Source: an uncultured Faecalibacterium sp. (GTDB lineage: Bacteria; Bacillota; Clostridia; Oscillospirales; Ruminococcaceae). Taken from it: 64,000 bases of DNA. A program made the position numbers and the translations under genes. The stretch lies in NCBI GenBank assembly GCA_934524985.1, contig CAKSYT010000001.1, forward strand, positions 248,001-312,000, read 5' to 3'. This document shows, piece after piece, positions 29,762 to 37,145 of this stretch. The notes beneath the pieces are model-generated. The model searched no databases, was not told the origin of the DNA, and saw only the letters and a program-made list of their open reading frames with translations. Each line of letters opens with the position of its first letter. Positions within the stretch are counted from its first letter, which is position 1.

Positions 29762-29797
29762 AATGTCGGGCAGTCCACAGACTGCCCGACATTGCCT
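29762..29797 (+). terminator. Terminator after the DUF3842 gene
   Basis: AATGTCGGGCAGTC and GACTGCCCGACATT form a perfect 14-bp stem; the following T-tract is weak (GCCTTTA). Confidence 0.65.
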
Positions 29798-29815
29798 TTA
29801 CTGAGCCTTTTCATA

Positions 29816-29862
29816 GCAAAACAGGCGGCTGTACAAAATGCTGTACAGCCGCCTGTTTAGTT
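29816..29862. terminator. Bidirectional terminator between convergent genes
   Basis: AAACAGGCGGCTGTAC and GTACAGCCGCCTGTTT form a 16-bp stem flanked by A/T. It separates the plus-strand DUF3842 gene from the minus-strand HD gene. Confidence 0.75.
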
Positions 29863-29865
29863 TAT

Positions 29866-30453
29866 TCAGCGCATATTGCTGGTGCGGTGCTCCATCAGAT
29901 AGGTAGCCTGCAGGTCTGCGATGTGCAGCTTGACCGCCAGCGGGTACTTGTCGTATGCTTCCGAGATGGCAAAACAGCCGCCCCGGGCAGCATCGTCAAA
30001 GCCGCCCATGTGCCAGCGGATGGCAACCGCTTCCTCTACCTTCAGCTTCATGAACCGCTCGATGAGGAACACGCTCTTTTCGCCGTGACCGTAGGGGAAA
30101 AGGTCGTCCACACTGTAAAAGGGCGCTTTCTCCCACTGTCCGGTGGCCTCGTTCTTCACGTTGCGGGTGCCCAGCTTGTAATAGTTGGCCTTGCACAGAT
30201 CGTGCAGCAGGGCACAGATGGCGTAGCTCTCCTCGCTTTCGCCCTCGGTGAAAAAGCTGTCGTGCAGCGCATGGTAGACGTTCAGGCTGTGCATACACAG
30301 CCCGCCCTCACAGGCTCCGTGAAAACGGGTGGATGCCGGTGCGGTGAAAAAATCCGTCTTTTTGTCCAGCCAGTCCAGCAGCTTTTCGCTGCCCGGGCGG
30401 GTGACGTGCTGCTGCCAGACGTCCAGAAACTCTGCGCGGTCGCCCCCGCTCAC
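29866..30453 (-). CDS. HD domain-containing hydrolase
   Basis: 195 residues starting at GTG, whose bases overlap the TGA of the upstream YdbC-like gene (GTGA). Metal-binding features of the HD superfamily are visible: CMHSLNVYHAL (His), ALLHDLCKANYY (the HD pair), FPYGHGEKSVFLI and RWHMGGFD. The spacing resembles small HD phosphohydrolases (HDIG/COG3481-like). It is likely a cytoplasmic phosphohydrolase of nucleotides or nucleic acid ends; the substrate is unknown. Overlap with a single-stranded-DNA-binding-type gene hints at nucleic acid metabolism. Confidence 0.8.
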   Translation of the reverse strand: MSGGDRAEFLDVWQQHVTRPGSEKLLDWLDKKTDFFTAPASTRFHGACEGGLCMHSLNVYHALHDSFFTEGESEESYAICALLHDLCKANYYKLGTRNVKNEATGQWEKAPFYSVDDLFPYGHGEKSVFLIERFMKLKVEEAVAIRWHMGGFDDAARGGCFAISEAYDKYPLAVKLHIADLQATYLMEHRTSNMR

Positions 30454-30671
30454 AGCTCCATATCCTCCAGAATGCCCTTGAGGATGGCCAGCTCGTCATG
30501 GCTCAGGGAGATGCCCTTGCCCATGCGGGTGCCGTCCGGGGACCAGTCGCGGATGTCGTACTTGGGCTCGCCGTCGTTCCAGCTGATAAGGTTCAGCTGA
30601 CGCTCCCAGCCGCGGGGGCGCTGGCTCAGCACGGCTACACGCTGGACAACTTCGTATTTGATCTCTGCCAT
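30450..30671 (-). CDS. YdbC-like PC4-fold single-stranded nucleic acid binding protein
   Basis: 73 residues. MAEIKYEVVQRVAVLSQ... with WERQLNLISWNDGEPKYDIRDWSPDGTRMGKGISLSHDE matches bacterial homologues of the eukaryotic coactivator PC4 (YdbC type), which bind single-stranded DNA as dimers. The gene overlaps the HD hydrolase by four bases and has a promoter at 30698-30726. Small size and conserved W-x3-Y-x-I-R-x-W pattern support the call. Confidence 0.8.
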   Translation of the reverse strand: MAEIKYEVVQRVAVLSQRPRGWERQLNLISWNDGEPKYDIRDWSPDGTRMGKGISLSHDELAILKGILEDMEL

Positions 30672-30697
30672 ATTGCAAAACCTGCCTTTATGTTTGT

Positions 30698-30726
30698 ATG
30701 CTACCATAATAAGGGAAGTGCGGCAA
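30698..30726 (-). promoter_or_regulatory. Promoter of the YdbC/HD operon
   Basis: On the minus strand TTGCCG (30721-30726) and TAGCAT (30698-30703) are 17 bases apart; TATGG precedes the -10, a TRTGN extended -10. Confidence 0.6.
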
Positions 30727-30772
30727 GAATTCAACTGGTAAACTGAAATATTTTAAAAAATTTTTGTAACAA

Positions 30773-31174
30773 TCAGCCGTAAGGGGCGTCCTCGCGCCAT
30801 TCCACCAGCTCCAAAACGGCGGCGGTGTCCTCGTTTGGGGCGGGCTGGCGGCTGTGCAGCTTCTGCTTTGTGCTGAACAGCCCCGGCGCGTAGTGCGCCA
30901 TCACGCTGGTCTGCACGTCCCCGGCCAGAAAGGCGGCGGCGTTTTTCTGGCGGCAGGCCATGGGAGTGCCGTCGGTCATGGGGACGCCGGTTTTTTCCGG
31001 CTGCGGCAGCTCCGGCGGGGGCAGCTGGGTGCCGGGCGTGTCCGGCGCAGCCGGGGGCTGCAGGGGCATACTGCCCAGCGGCGGGGCATTGCGGGTGCTG
31101 CTTGCCTGCGGGGCGGCAGCGGTGCCGGGCTGGTTTTCCAGTTCGTGGCGGATGAAGGGTTCCAGAGAATTCAT
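30773..31174 (-). CDS. Hypothetical proline-rich protein
   Basis: 133 residues from the ATG at 31174; GGAGG lies nine bases upstream, and a TTG one codon earlier is an alternative. The first third is rich in Pro, Ala and Gln and looks unstructured; the rest includes ACRQKNAAAFLAGDVQTSVMAHYAPGLFS. I do not recognise a family. It lies 43 bases after the sbcC stop on the same strand, so it is probably the third gene of the sbcDC operon. Confidence 0.55.
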   Translation of the reverse strand: MNSLEPFIRHELENQPGTAAAPQASSTRNAPPLGSMPLQPPAAPDTPGTQLPPPELPQPEKTGVPMTDGTPMACRQKNAAAFLAGDVQTSVMAHYAPGLFSTKQKLHSRQPAPNEDTAAVLELVEWREDAPYG

Positions 31175-31216
31175 CAAAATTCACCTCCGCCCCTAGTGTG
31201 CCCCGCCGATGGCGTT

Positions 31217-34021
31217 TTACACCCGCAGCTCTACGGTGGAGCCGCCGGTGCGTGCCTTGTGCACCACCACCTGCCGGTCGATGCGGTCTTTGAGCGCCCC
31301 CACATGGGAGATGATGCCCACCAGCCGGTCGCCCTCGGTCAGGCCGGAAAGCACCCGGATAGCCAGTTCCAGCGATTCCTCGTCCAGCGAGCCGAAGCCC
31401 TCGTCGAGGAACAAAGTATCCAGCCGGATGCCCCCGGCGCTGCTCTGCACCTCGTCCGAAAGGCCAAGCGCCAGCGCCAGCGAAGCCTTGAAGCTTTCGC
31501 CGCCGGAAAGGGTCTTTACGCTGCGGCGGGTGCCGTTGTAGTGGTCGATGACGCCAAGGTCCAGCCCGGACTGGCTGCGCTGGTTCTCTGCGCCGATGCG
31601 TTCCAGCTCGTACTGCCCGGCGGTCATCTGCATCAGGCGGGTGTTGGCGTAGCGCAAAATGCGGTCCAGATAGTTCATCTGGATGTAGGCCTCAAGGCGG
31701 ATCTTCTGCTTGCTGGTCAAAGTGCCGCCCGCTGTGGCAGCCAGTGCGCTGACCCACTGCCACCGGCTTTCCAGCGTCTGCCGCGCTTCGGCGGCCGCGC
31801 GGTACTGCGCCGCCGTTTTGCGGTTGGGCAGCAGTTGTGCCGAAAGCTGCTTTTCCCGGCTGCGCAGGGTCTCCCGCGCAGCGGTCAGCGCGGTCTGCTG
31901 TGCGGTAAGCTCCTCGGCGCTGCGGGCGGGCAGCTCCTTTTGGGCAGCGGTCTGCTGTGCGGTCAGCGCCTCTACGGCAGCTTCGGCGGCGGCAACGGCC
32001 TGCTCGGCCTGTTTCAGGCGGCGCTGTGCCGTTTCCATGCCGGTGCGCAGGGCGCTGCGGTCGGCTTCCAGCTTGTCCAGCGCCGCCTGTGCGTCCTTGC
32101 GCTGGGGGTAGGGCAGGGCGGCGCGCCGCTCTGCGATTTGCCCCTCCAGCGCGTCTGCGCTTGCATTTTGCGCTGCGGCGCTGCGGTCGGCCTCGGCAGC
32201 GGCCTGTTCCAGCGCCGGGCGCTGGCGGCTCTTGGCCTGCCGGTCAGCTTCCAGCTGCGCCTTGCGGCGGCAGTCAGCTTCGGCCTGCCGGCACTGTGCG
32301 GCACAGTCCGCCTGTGCCGTCTGCAAAGCGGCGGTTTCCTCACTCAACACGTTGGTCATCAGGGCAAAGGTGAGGGGCACCGTGCCCTCCGGGGCGGTAA
32401 AGCGCTCCGGCAGCAGGGTCTCGGCGTCCCGCCGGAGGGATGCTTTTGCTTCGTTGGCAGCAGCCAGTGCGCTCTGGGCGGCGGCGCTGGCGTTCTGCGC
32501 CTGCCGGTCAGCTTCCGCAGCGGACTGCCGTGCGGCTTCCACCTGTGCCTGCGTGGGCGCAGTATGGGGCAGCAGGGCGCGGGCAGGGTGATGGGTACTG
32601 CCGCACACCGGGCAGGGGGTGCCCTCGGTCAAGCTCTCGGCCAGCAGGCCGGCCTGTGCGTCCAGAAACGCCCGTTCCAGTGTATTCTGCCGGGCGCGGG
32701 CTTCGTCCTGTGCGGCGGCAGCGGCGCGGTAGCTCTCCTGCGCCTTGTGGGCGGTTTTGGCCTGCCGCTGGCAGTCCGCAAGGCGCTGTTCCAGCTTTGC
32801 CAGCGCTTCGCCGCGCTGTGCCAGCTGGGTACTGCGGGTTTGCAGCGCCAAAAGCCGGGTGTCCGCATCTGCCAGTGCGGAAAGTTCGGCTTCGGCGGCG
32901 GCAAGGGCGGCGTTCAGGCTGTCCAGCTGGGTGCGCCGCTTGTGCGCCTGTGCCGCCGCCAGCCGGGCGGCGTCCCGCGCTTCGGTCTGCTGGCGGCAGA
33001 GGGCATCCAGCGCGTCATAGGCCGCAAGGGCGCTCTGTGCCTGCGTCACTTGCGCAGTCAGGGCATCCAGCTGCGCGGCGTCCCCGGCGTGACGGTCGGC
33101 TTCGGCGCGGGCAGCGTCCAGTGCGGGCTTTGCGGCGGCGAGCTCTGCCTGCCGGGCAGTCAGCTGCTGCGCCAGCCGCTGCGCCTGTGCGGCGGCACCC
33201 AGCTGCCGCTGCACCGTGTCCAGCCGGGCTTCGGTGGTGTGCAGGGCGGTGCCTGCATCCTCCAGCGCCGCAGCCTGCCGGGCGGTCAGGGCGTCCAGCA
33301 AAGCAAGCGCCGTTTCCGGCACGGTCTGGGCGCAGAGGGCGCGCAGCGCTTCGGCATCCGGGTCGTCTGGGGCAAATTGCAGCCCGGACAGCAGACTGTC
33401 CAGCTTGGCGTTCTGGGCGGTACGCTGCTGGTTCAGCGCAGCGGCTTCGGCCTGCAAACGCTCTTGCAGTTGGGCATAGCGCTGGGTGCGGAACAGCTTG
33501 CGGAAGATGCGGCTGCGCTCCTCCGTAGACGCATTGAGCAGCTTTGTGAACTGCCCCTGCGCAATGAGCACGATCTGGGAAAACTGGTTGTAGTCCAGCC
33601 CGATGATCTCCTGCACGGCGGCGGTCACGTCCTTCGCCTTGGTCACCGGCGGGCGGTCGTCCGGGTAGGTCAGGGTGGCGTCTGCCTTTTCGGTGGTCAT
33701 GCCCTCGCCCCGGGCTTTGGGACGCTGATACTCCGGGTTGCGGCGCACCGTGTAGCGCACGCCATGCACCTCAAATTCCAGTTCCACAAAGGTGGGGGTC
33801 TTGTCGTCTGCGTACTTGCAGCGCAGCATGGAGCCCTCCCGGATGCCGCTGCTGGAATGATCGTACAGCGCATAGGTGATGGCGTCAAAAATAGTAGTTT
33901 TGCCCGCGCCGGTGTCGCCGGTAATGAGATACAGCCCGCCTTTGCCCAGCTTTTCAAGGTCAAGGGCGGTCTGGGCGGCATAGGGGCCAAAGGCCGAAAG
34001 GGTCAGTCGCAGTGGTCTCAT
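31217..34021 (-). CDS. sbcC: SbcC, ATPase subunit of the SbcCD nuclease
   Basis: 934 residues, SMC/Rad50-type ATPase. Walker A GDTGAGKT is at 35-42, long Ala/Gln/Glu-rich coiled coils follow, and the zinc hook CPVC (Cys 470 and 473) sits midway, where two molecules join. The C-terminal part carries the ABC signature KTLSGGESFKASLALALGLSDEV and Walker B LDTLFLDEGFGSLDEE. With SbcD it opens hairpins and trims DNA ends. Its start overlaps the sbcD stop by four bases. Notably it stands near the strong hairpin repeats typical of this window. Confidence 0.93.
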   Translation of the reverse strand: MRPLRLTLSAFGPYAAQTALDLEKLGKGGLYLITGDTGAGKTTIFDAITYALYDHSSSGIREGSMLRCKYADDKTPTFVELEFEVHGVRYTVRRNPEYQRPKARGEGMTTEKADATLTYPDDRPPVTKAKDVTAAVQEIIGLDYNQFSQIVLIAQGQFTKLLNASTEERSRIFRKLFRTQRYAQLQERLQAEAAALNQQRTAQNAKLDSLLSGLQFAPDDPDAEALRALCAQTVPETALALLDALTARQAAALEDAGTALHTTEARLDTVQRQLGAAAQAQRLAQQLTARQAELAAAKPALDAARAEADRHAGDAAQLDALTAQVTQAQSALAAYDALDALCRQQTEARDAARLAAAQAHKRRTQLDSLNAALAAAEAELSALADADTRLLALQTRSTQLAQRGEALAKLEQRLADCQRQAKTAHKAQESYRAAAAAQDEARARQNTLERAFLDAQAGLLAESLTEGTPCPVCGSTHHPARALLPHTAPTQAQVEAARQSAAEADRQAQNASAAAQSALAAANEAKASLRRDAETLLPERFTAPEGTVPLTFALMTNVLSEETAALQTAQADCAAQCRQAEADCRRKAQLEADRQAKSRQRPALEQAAAEADRSAAAQNASADALEGQIAERRAALPYPQRKDAQAALDKLEADRSALRTGMETAQRRLKQAEQAVAAAEAAVEALTAQQTAAQKELPARSAEELTAQQTALTAARETLRSREKQLSAQLLPNRKTAAQYRAAAEARQTLESRWQWVSALAATAGGTLTSKQKIRLEAYIQMNYLDRILRYANTRLMQMTAGQYELERIGAENQRSQSGLDLGVIDHYNGTRRSVKTLSGGESFKASLALALGLSDEVQSSAGGIRLDTLFLDEGFGSLDEESLELAIRVLSGLTEGDRLVGIISHVGALKDRIDRQVVVHKARTGGSTVELRV

Positions 34022-35160
34022 ACAGTGTCGCCCTCCTTCCAGATCTCCTCGATCAGTTCTTGGCAGAACGCCGTCTGCTCGGCGGTCAGGGGCTGGTTGT
34101 TTTGTAGCTGGTAAAAGGCCGCCAGATGCTCCAGCGGGGAGATGCTCTCGGTGCGCTCCGGGGCGCTGATCTCCTGCTGCTGGCGGGTGCGCTGGTTGTC
34201 GTAGTCCAGCTGCATCAGGTTGGGGTAGATGACCCGCAGCCGCGCCAGCGCGTCCGGCACGTCCTGCTCGTCGGTCAGGGTGATGTGCAGGTAGTCGTCC
34301 ACGGCGGTGCCCTCGTAGCAGCGGCGGTCGGTCAGCTCCATGTAGCTGCCCCGCAGACCGCGCAGGTCGTGCCGGGGGGTCAGGGGCGCGGTGGTGATGC
34401 GCACCTCGCCCTTTGCGCCCAGCTCCACAAAGGTGGCGCTTTTGCGCTGCCCCGCCTCCGAGAAGGAATATTTCAGCGGGGTGCCGCAGTAGCGCAGGGT
34501 CTCCCGCCCCACCTTCTGCGGGCTGTGCAGATGCCCCAGCGCCACATAGTCAAAGGCATCGAACAGGGCAGCGTCCACGCTGTCCACCCCGCCCACCGAG
34601 GGCTCCTCGCTCTCGCAGGCGGCAGCACCCGCCACGAACTGGTGCGCCACCAGAACGCTGCGGTGGCCGGGGTTCGGGGTGCAGTGCCGCAGCACGCAGG
34701 CAAGGGCATCGTTGTAGCTCTCAACGGGCTCGTCCGGCCAGACGTGCCGCACCATGGCGGGCTTCAAAAAGGGCAGTAAGTACACATCCACCGTGCCGTG
34801 GGCGTCCTGCAAGGGGATGGGCTGCGGCGCACCGGTGAACACCGGGCTGACGTAGACCCGGCTGTCGGCCAGCAGGGCAGAGCCAAAGGCCACCCGGTCG
34901 GCAGAATCGTGGTTGCCGCTGATGGCGAACACCGGCAGCTTCCGCGCTGCCAGCTGGGTCAAAAACCAGTCCAGCAGCCGCACTGCCTCGGCAGGGGGAA
35001 CGGGCTTGTCGTAAAGATCCCCGGCCAGCAGCACGCCGTCCACAGGGGTCTCATCCAGCAGGGCCAGAATCTTTTCCAGAATATACCGCTGCTCCTCCAG
35101 CATGGAAAATTCGCACACCCGCTTGCCCAGATGCAGGTCGGACAAATGCAGAAAACGCAA
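34018..35160 (-). CDS. sbcD: SbcD, nuclease subunit of the SbcCD nuclease
   Basis: 380 residues, Mre11-type metallophosphoesterase. The start is a TTG at 35160 with AAAGGCGGTG seven bases upstream; it places RFLHLSDLHLGKRV at the N-terminus, as in the family, while the longer open frame has no such support. Metal motifs include DLHLG, LLAGDLYD, ISGNHDS and ALGHLHSPQ. It acts with SbcC as an ATP-dependent endo/exonuclease. A promoter lies at 35197-35226. Confidence 0.9.
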   Translation of the reverse strand: MRFLHLSDLHLGKRVCEFSMLEEQRYILEKILALLDETPVDGVLLAGDLYDKPVPPAEAVRLLDWFLTQLAARKLPVFAISGNHDSADRVAFGSALLADSRVYVSPVFTGAPQPIPLQDAHGTVDVYLLPFLKPAMVRHVWPDEPVESYNDALACVLRHCTPNPGHRSVLVAHQFVAGAAACESEEPSVGGVDSVDAALFDAFDYVALGHLHSPQKVGRETLRYCGTPLKYSFSEAGQRKSATFVELGAKGEVRITTAPLTPRHDLRGLRGSYMELTDRRCYEGTAVDDYLHITLTDEQDVPDALARLRVIYPNLMQLDYDNQRTRQQQEISAPERTESISPLEHLAAFYQLQNNQPLTAEQTAFCQELIEEIWKEGDTV

Positions 35161-35196
35161 ACAGGAACACCGCCTTTCAAAAAAATGCTTTGCCCT

Positions 35197-35226
35197 ATTA
35201 TAGCGCAGCCATCGCCGCAGGTGCAA
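35197..35226 (-). promoter_or_regulatory. Promoter of the sbcDC operon
   Basis: On the minus strand TTGCAC (35221-35226) and a perfect TATAAT (35197-35202) are separated by 18 bases. Confidence 0.65.
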
Positions 35227-35237
35227 CCAAGGAGAAC

Positions 35238-35280
35238 AGAAAAAGCACCTGCAATGTCTGGAAACAATGCAGGTGCTTAC
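35238..35280 (-). terminator. Hairpin upstream of sbcDC
   Basis: AAGCACCTGCA and TGCAGGTGCTT pair around about 14 bases; on the minus strand a TTTTT tract follows. It may be a back-up terminator for the peptidoglycan-binding gene. Confidence 0.5.
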
Positions 35281-35310
35281 CCCTTCCGTCTTGCCGCTGC
35301 GCGTCACCCG

Positions 35311-35353
35311 TGAAAATGGGACACCGGAGCGTCCGCAGACGCTCCGGTGTCCC
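35311..35353 (-). terminator. Terminator of the peptidoglycan-binding gene
   Basis: A perfect 16-bp stem (35318-35353) with a C(TGCG)G loop and ATTTTCACGG tail when read on the minus strand. It differs from the plus-strand terminator at 2437 by a compensated base pair. Confidence 0.8.
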
Positions 35354-35384
35354 GAAATTTAAAATGTTTTGCGGTCTGCGTGTA

Positions 35385-35855
35385 TCAGAACATCTTCTCC
35401 CAAGTAGCGCAGCCCACGCTGCCGTCTGCCGTCAGGCCGTTGCGCCGCTGGAACCGCTGTACGGCGGCAGCGGTGGCTGCACCGTATTTGCCGTCATCCT
35501 TCAGCCGCTCGCCCAGAGAGTTGAGCTTTTGCTGCACCAGCCGCACCGTGCCGCCGGAGGAGCCGGTGTGCAGCACGATGCCGGGGTAGGGCACCTTCAG
35601 CCCGTGCTTTGCGGTGTAGCGGGTGTAGAGCACGTTCCATGTGTTCTGCCCCACCTTGCCGTCCATGTTCATCTTGTTCTTCAACTGGAACTCCTGCACG
35701 GCACGCTGGGTGCCGACGCCGAACTTGCCGTCCGCCTTCAGCGCATCGTACCATGTGCAGCTATCGCGCACACCATTGAGCCACGTCTGCACAAGTGCCA
35801 CGTCCGGCCCGGAGGAGCCGCGCTGGAGCAGGGAATAATAACCGGGAATCGCCAT
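35385..35855 (-). CDS. Protein with two peptidoglycan-binding domains
   Basis: 156 residues made of two PG_binding_1 repeats: YYSLLQRGSSGPDVALVQTWLN...FGVGTQRAVQEFQ (about 5-60) and VLHTGSSGGTVRLVQQKLNSL...YGAATAAAVQRFQ (about 84-145). Between them is a short linker. There is no catalytic domain and no signal peptide. It follows spoIIR with 49 bases between. In spore formers such domains occur on cortex hydrolases, so a sporulation or cell-wall link is possible but unproven. Confidence 0.82.
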   Translation of the reverse strand: MAIPGYYSLLQRGSSGPDVALVQTWLNGVRDSCTWYDALKADGKFGVGTQRAVQEFQLKNKMNMDGKVGQNTWNVLYTRYTAKHGLKVPYPGIVLHTGSSGGTVRLVQQKLNSLGERLKDDGKYGAATAAAVQRFQRRNGLTADGSVGCATWEKMF

Positions 35856-35904
35856 AGAGGGATCCCTCCTTTCCCTCCATGCTATGCTCCGGCGGGGTGC
35901 GGTG

Positions 35905-36540
35905 TCACCCCGCCAGCAGCACCGTCTGCCGCCGGGCAGTCAGCCGGTGCGCCCAGTCCACCAGCCGGAACCGCAGAATGTACTGCCCGCAGACAAGGTC
36001 GTTTTCCGCAGGCAGAGCGTAGCCGCCCTGCGCAAAGCTGCACAGCCCCGGGTACAGCACACACCACCAGTTGCGCCCGCCGCCGCTGCCAATGTCGATG
36101 CGCACGGCATCGTACCGCCCGGCGGGCAGCTGACCAGAGGGGTAGCGCCGGGCGGGAAAGTACATATTCACGAGGTACACCCGCACCGGGGCGCGGATGC
36201 CCTGCGCGGACAGTGCCCGCTGCGCCGCCAGCTGAAACTGCAAAAGCCGCCCCGCCGCCCATGCCCGCGCCTCCGGTGCGCTCTGCGCCGGGCACTGCTG
36301 CATCACGGCCAGTACCGCGTCCCGCACATGGAGTTTTGCGCTCTGGTCGGCCACGGCATCGCTGGCTGCCCGGATGTGCAGCCGCAGGGTGTCGGCGCAC
36401 AGCGCTGCCCCGGTATCCAGCTGGGCGCGCCCCCAGCATAGCCCCTGCAAAGCGCCGCACAGTACAAAGCCCGCCAGTAAGCTGGCGCACAGCAGCCGCA
36501 TCTGCCGGACGGAAAGCGGTTTTGAAAACCAGCGAAGCAT
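35905..36540 (-). CDS. spoIIR: SpoIIR-like sporulation signalling protein
   Basis: 211 residues. After a basic N-terminus a membrane segment (LLCASLLAGFVLCGALQGL, about 16-36) serves as signal or anchor. The outside part shows the SpoIIR marks LRLHIRAASDAVADQSAKLHVRDAVLAVM and YDAVRIDIGSGGGRNWWCVLYPGLC. In Bacillus the forespore secretes SpoIIR to trigger SpoIIGA-dependent activation of sigma-E in the mother cell. GAGGGG lies ten bases before the start. It appears intact. If the host is a Faecalibacterium, described as non-sporulating, this would be a retained or repurposed gene. Confidence 0.85.
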   Translation of the reverse strand: MLRWFSKPLSVRQMRLLCASLLAGFVLCGALQGLCWGRAQLDTGAALCADTLRLHIRAASDAVADQSAKLHVRDAVLAVMQQCPAQSAPEARAWAAGRLLQFQLAAQRALSAQGIRAPVRVYLVNMYFPARRYPSGQLPAGRYDAVRIDIGSGGGRNWWCVLYPGLCSFAQGGYALPAENDLVCGQYILRFRLVDWAHRLTARRQTVLLAG

Positions 36541-36607
36541 AAAAAACAGACCCCTCTTCTGGAAATGATAACCAGAGGATGGGTCTGCTGCGGCGGGATT
36601 ATACAGA

Positions 36608-37145
36608 AAGAACCCTCTCAGTCAAAGCCTGACGGCTTTGCCAGCTCCCCCGAGGGGGGAGCTTTTGTGCATATACCGGGAAAGTACAGCTTCAAAGGCG
36701 AGATTGTATCACCTGATGAATCCTTTCACAGACTGCTTCAAACTGAAAATCAACTTCATGATTCGAAAAACGGAGAACCTCTAAACCATACTGCGAAAAG
36801 ACGCTGCTGCGTTCACGATCATATAAAAGGCCTTGCTCCGTGGTATGCTGCGCTCCGTCTAGTTCAATGACCAATTGTGCGCGGGAACAGTAAAAATCAG
36901 CAATAAAAGATTCAATAATGCGCTGCTTATAAATTTTTACCGGGTAGTGACGTAAAAACTGATACCACAGCTTCTTTTCCTGCGGCGTCATTTCACGGCG
37001 CAGTTCGCGTGCACGAGGCAACAAATCGCCGTTCTTGGGAACGATGTTCGGTTTCATGAAAAGCACCCGCTTTCGGTTTAAGAAAAAGCTCCCCCTTTCG
37101 GGGGAGCTGGCATCGAGCGTATGCGAGATGACTGAGAGGGTTCTT
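36608..37145. mobile_element. Inverted-repeat element carrying a DUF559 nuclease gene (repeat copy B)
   Basis: AAGAACCCTCTCAGTCA at 36608-36624 is repeated as its exact reverse complement at 37129-37145: a 17-bp perfect terminal inverted repeat around one gene. Inside each end is a GC hairpin, AGCTCCCCC/GGGGGAGCT, at 36643-36663 and at 37087-37108, plus a smaller one at the left (GTCA/TGAC, 36621-36633). The right end overlaps the first two bases of the stop codon of the PFL-like gene. The same parts occur without a gene at 60068-60187. No transposase is present. A mobile or formerly mobile origin is inferred from these facts. Confidence 0.65.
36692..37057 (-). CDS. DUF559 (Vsr-fold) predicted endonuclease
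   Basis: 121 residues from the ATG at 37057; a GTG three codons earlier is the alternative. It matches DUF559: RARELRREMTPQEKKLWYQFL at the N-terminus, IADFYCSRAQLVIELDGAQH in the core, with Asp and Glu-x-Asp in the places of PD-(D/E)XK metal ligands, and LEVLRFSNHEV near the C-terminus. These resemble the very short patch repair (Vsr) endonuclease fold. The gene is the sole cargo of the inverted-repeat element at 36608-37145. A role in moving or maintaining the repeat is an inference; many DUF559 genes stand alone with no known role. Confidence 0.82.
   Translation of the reverse strand: MKPNIVPKNGDLLPRARELRREMTPQEKKLWYQFLRHYPVKIYKQRIIESFIADFYCSRAQLVIELDGAQHTTEQGLLYDRERSSVFSQYGLEVLRFSNHEVDFQFEAVCERIHQVIQSRL

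Noticed and set aside
31217..34021. Hairpin repeats near sbcDC read as a functional link (SbcCD cutting the repeats)
   Set aside because: SbcCD is known to act on hairpins, but its position here within a few kilobases of such repeats can be chance; there is no sequence evidence for a special link.
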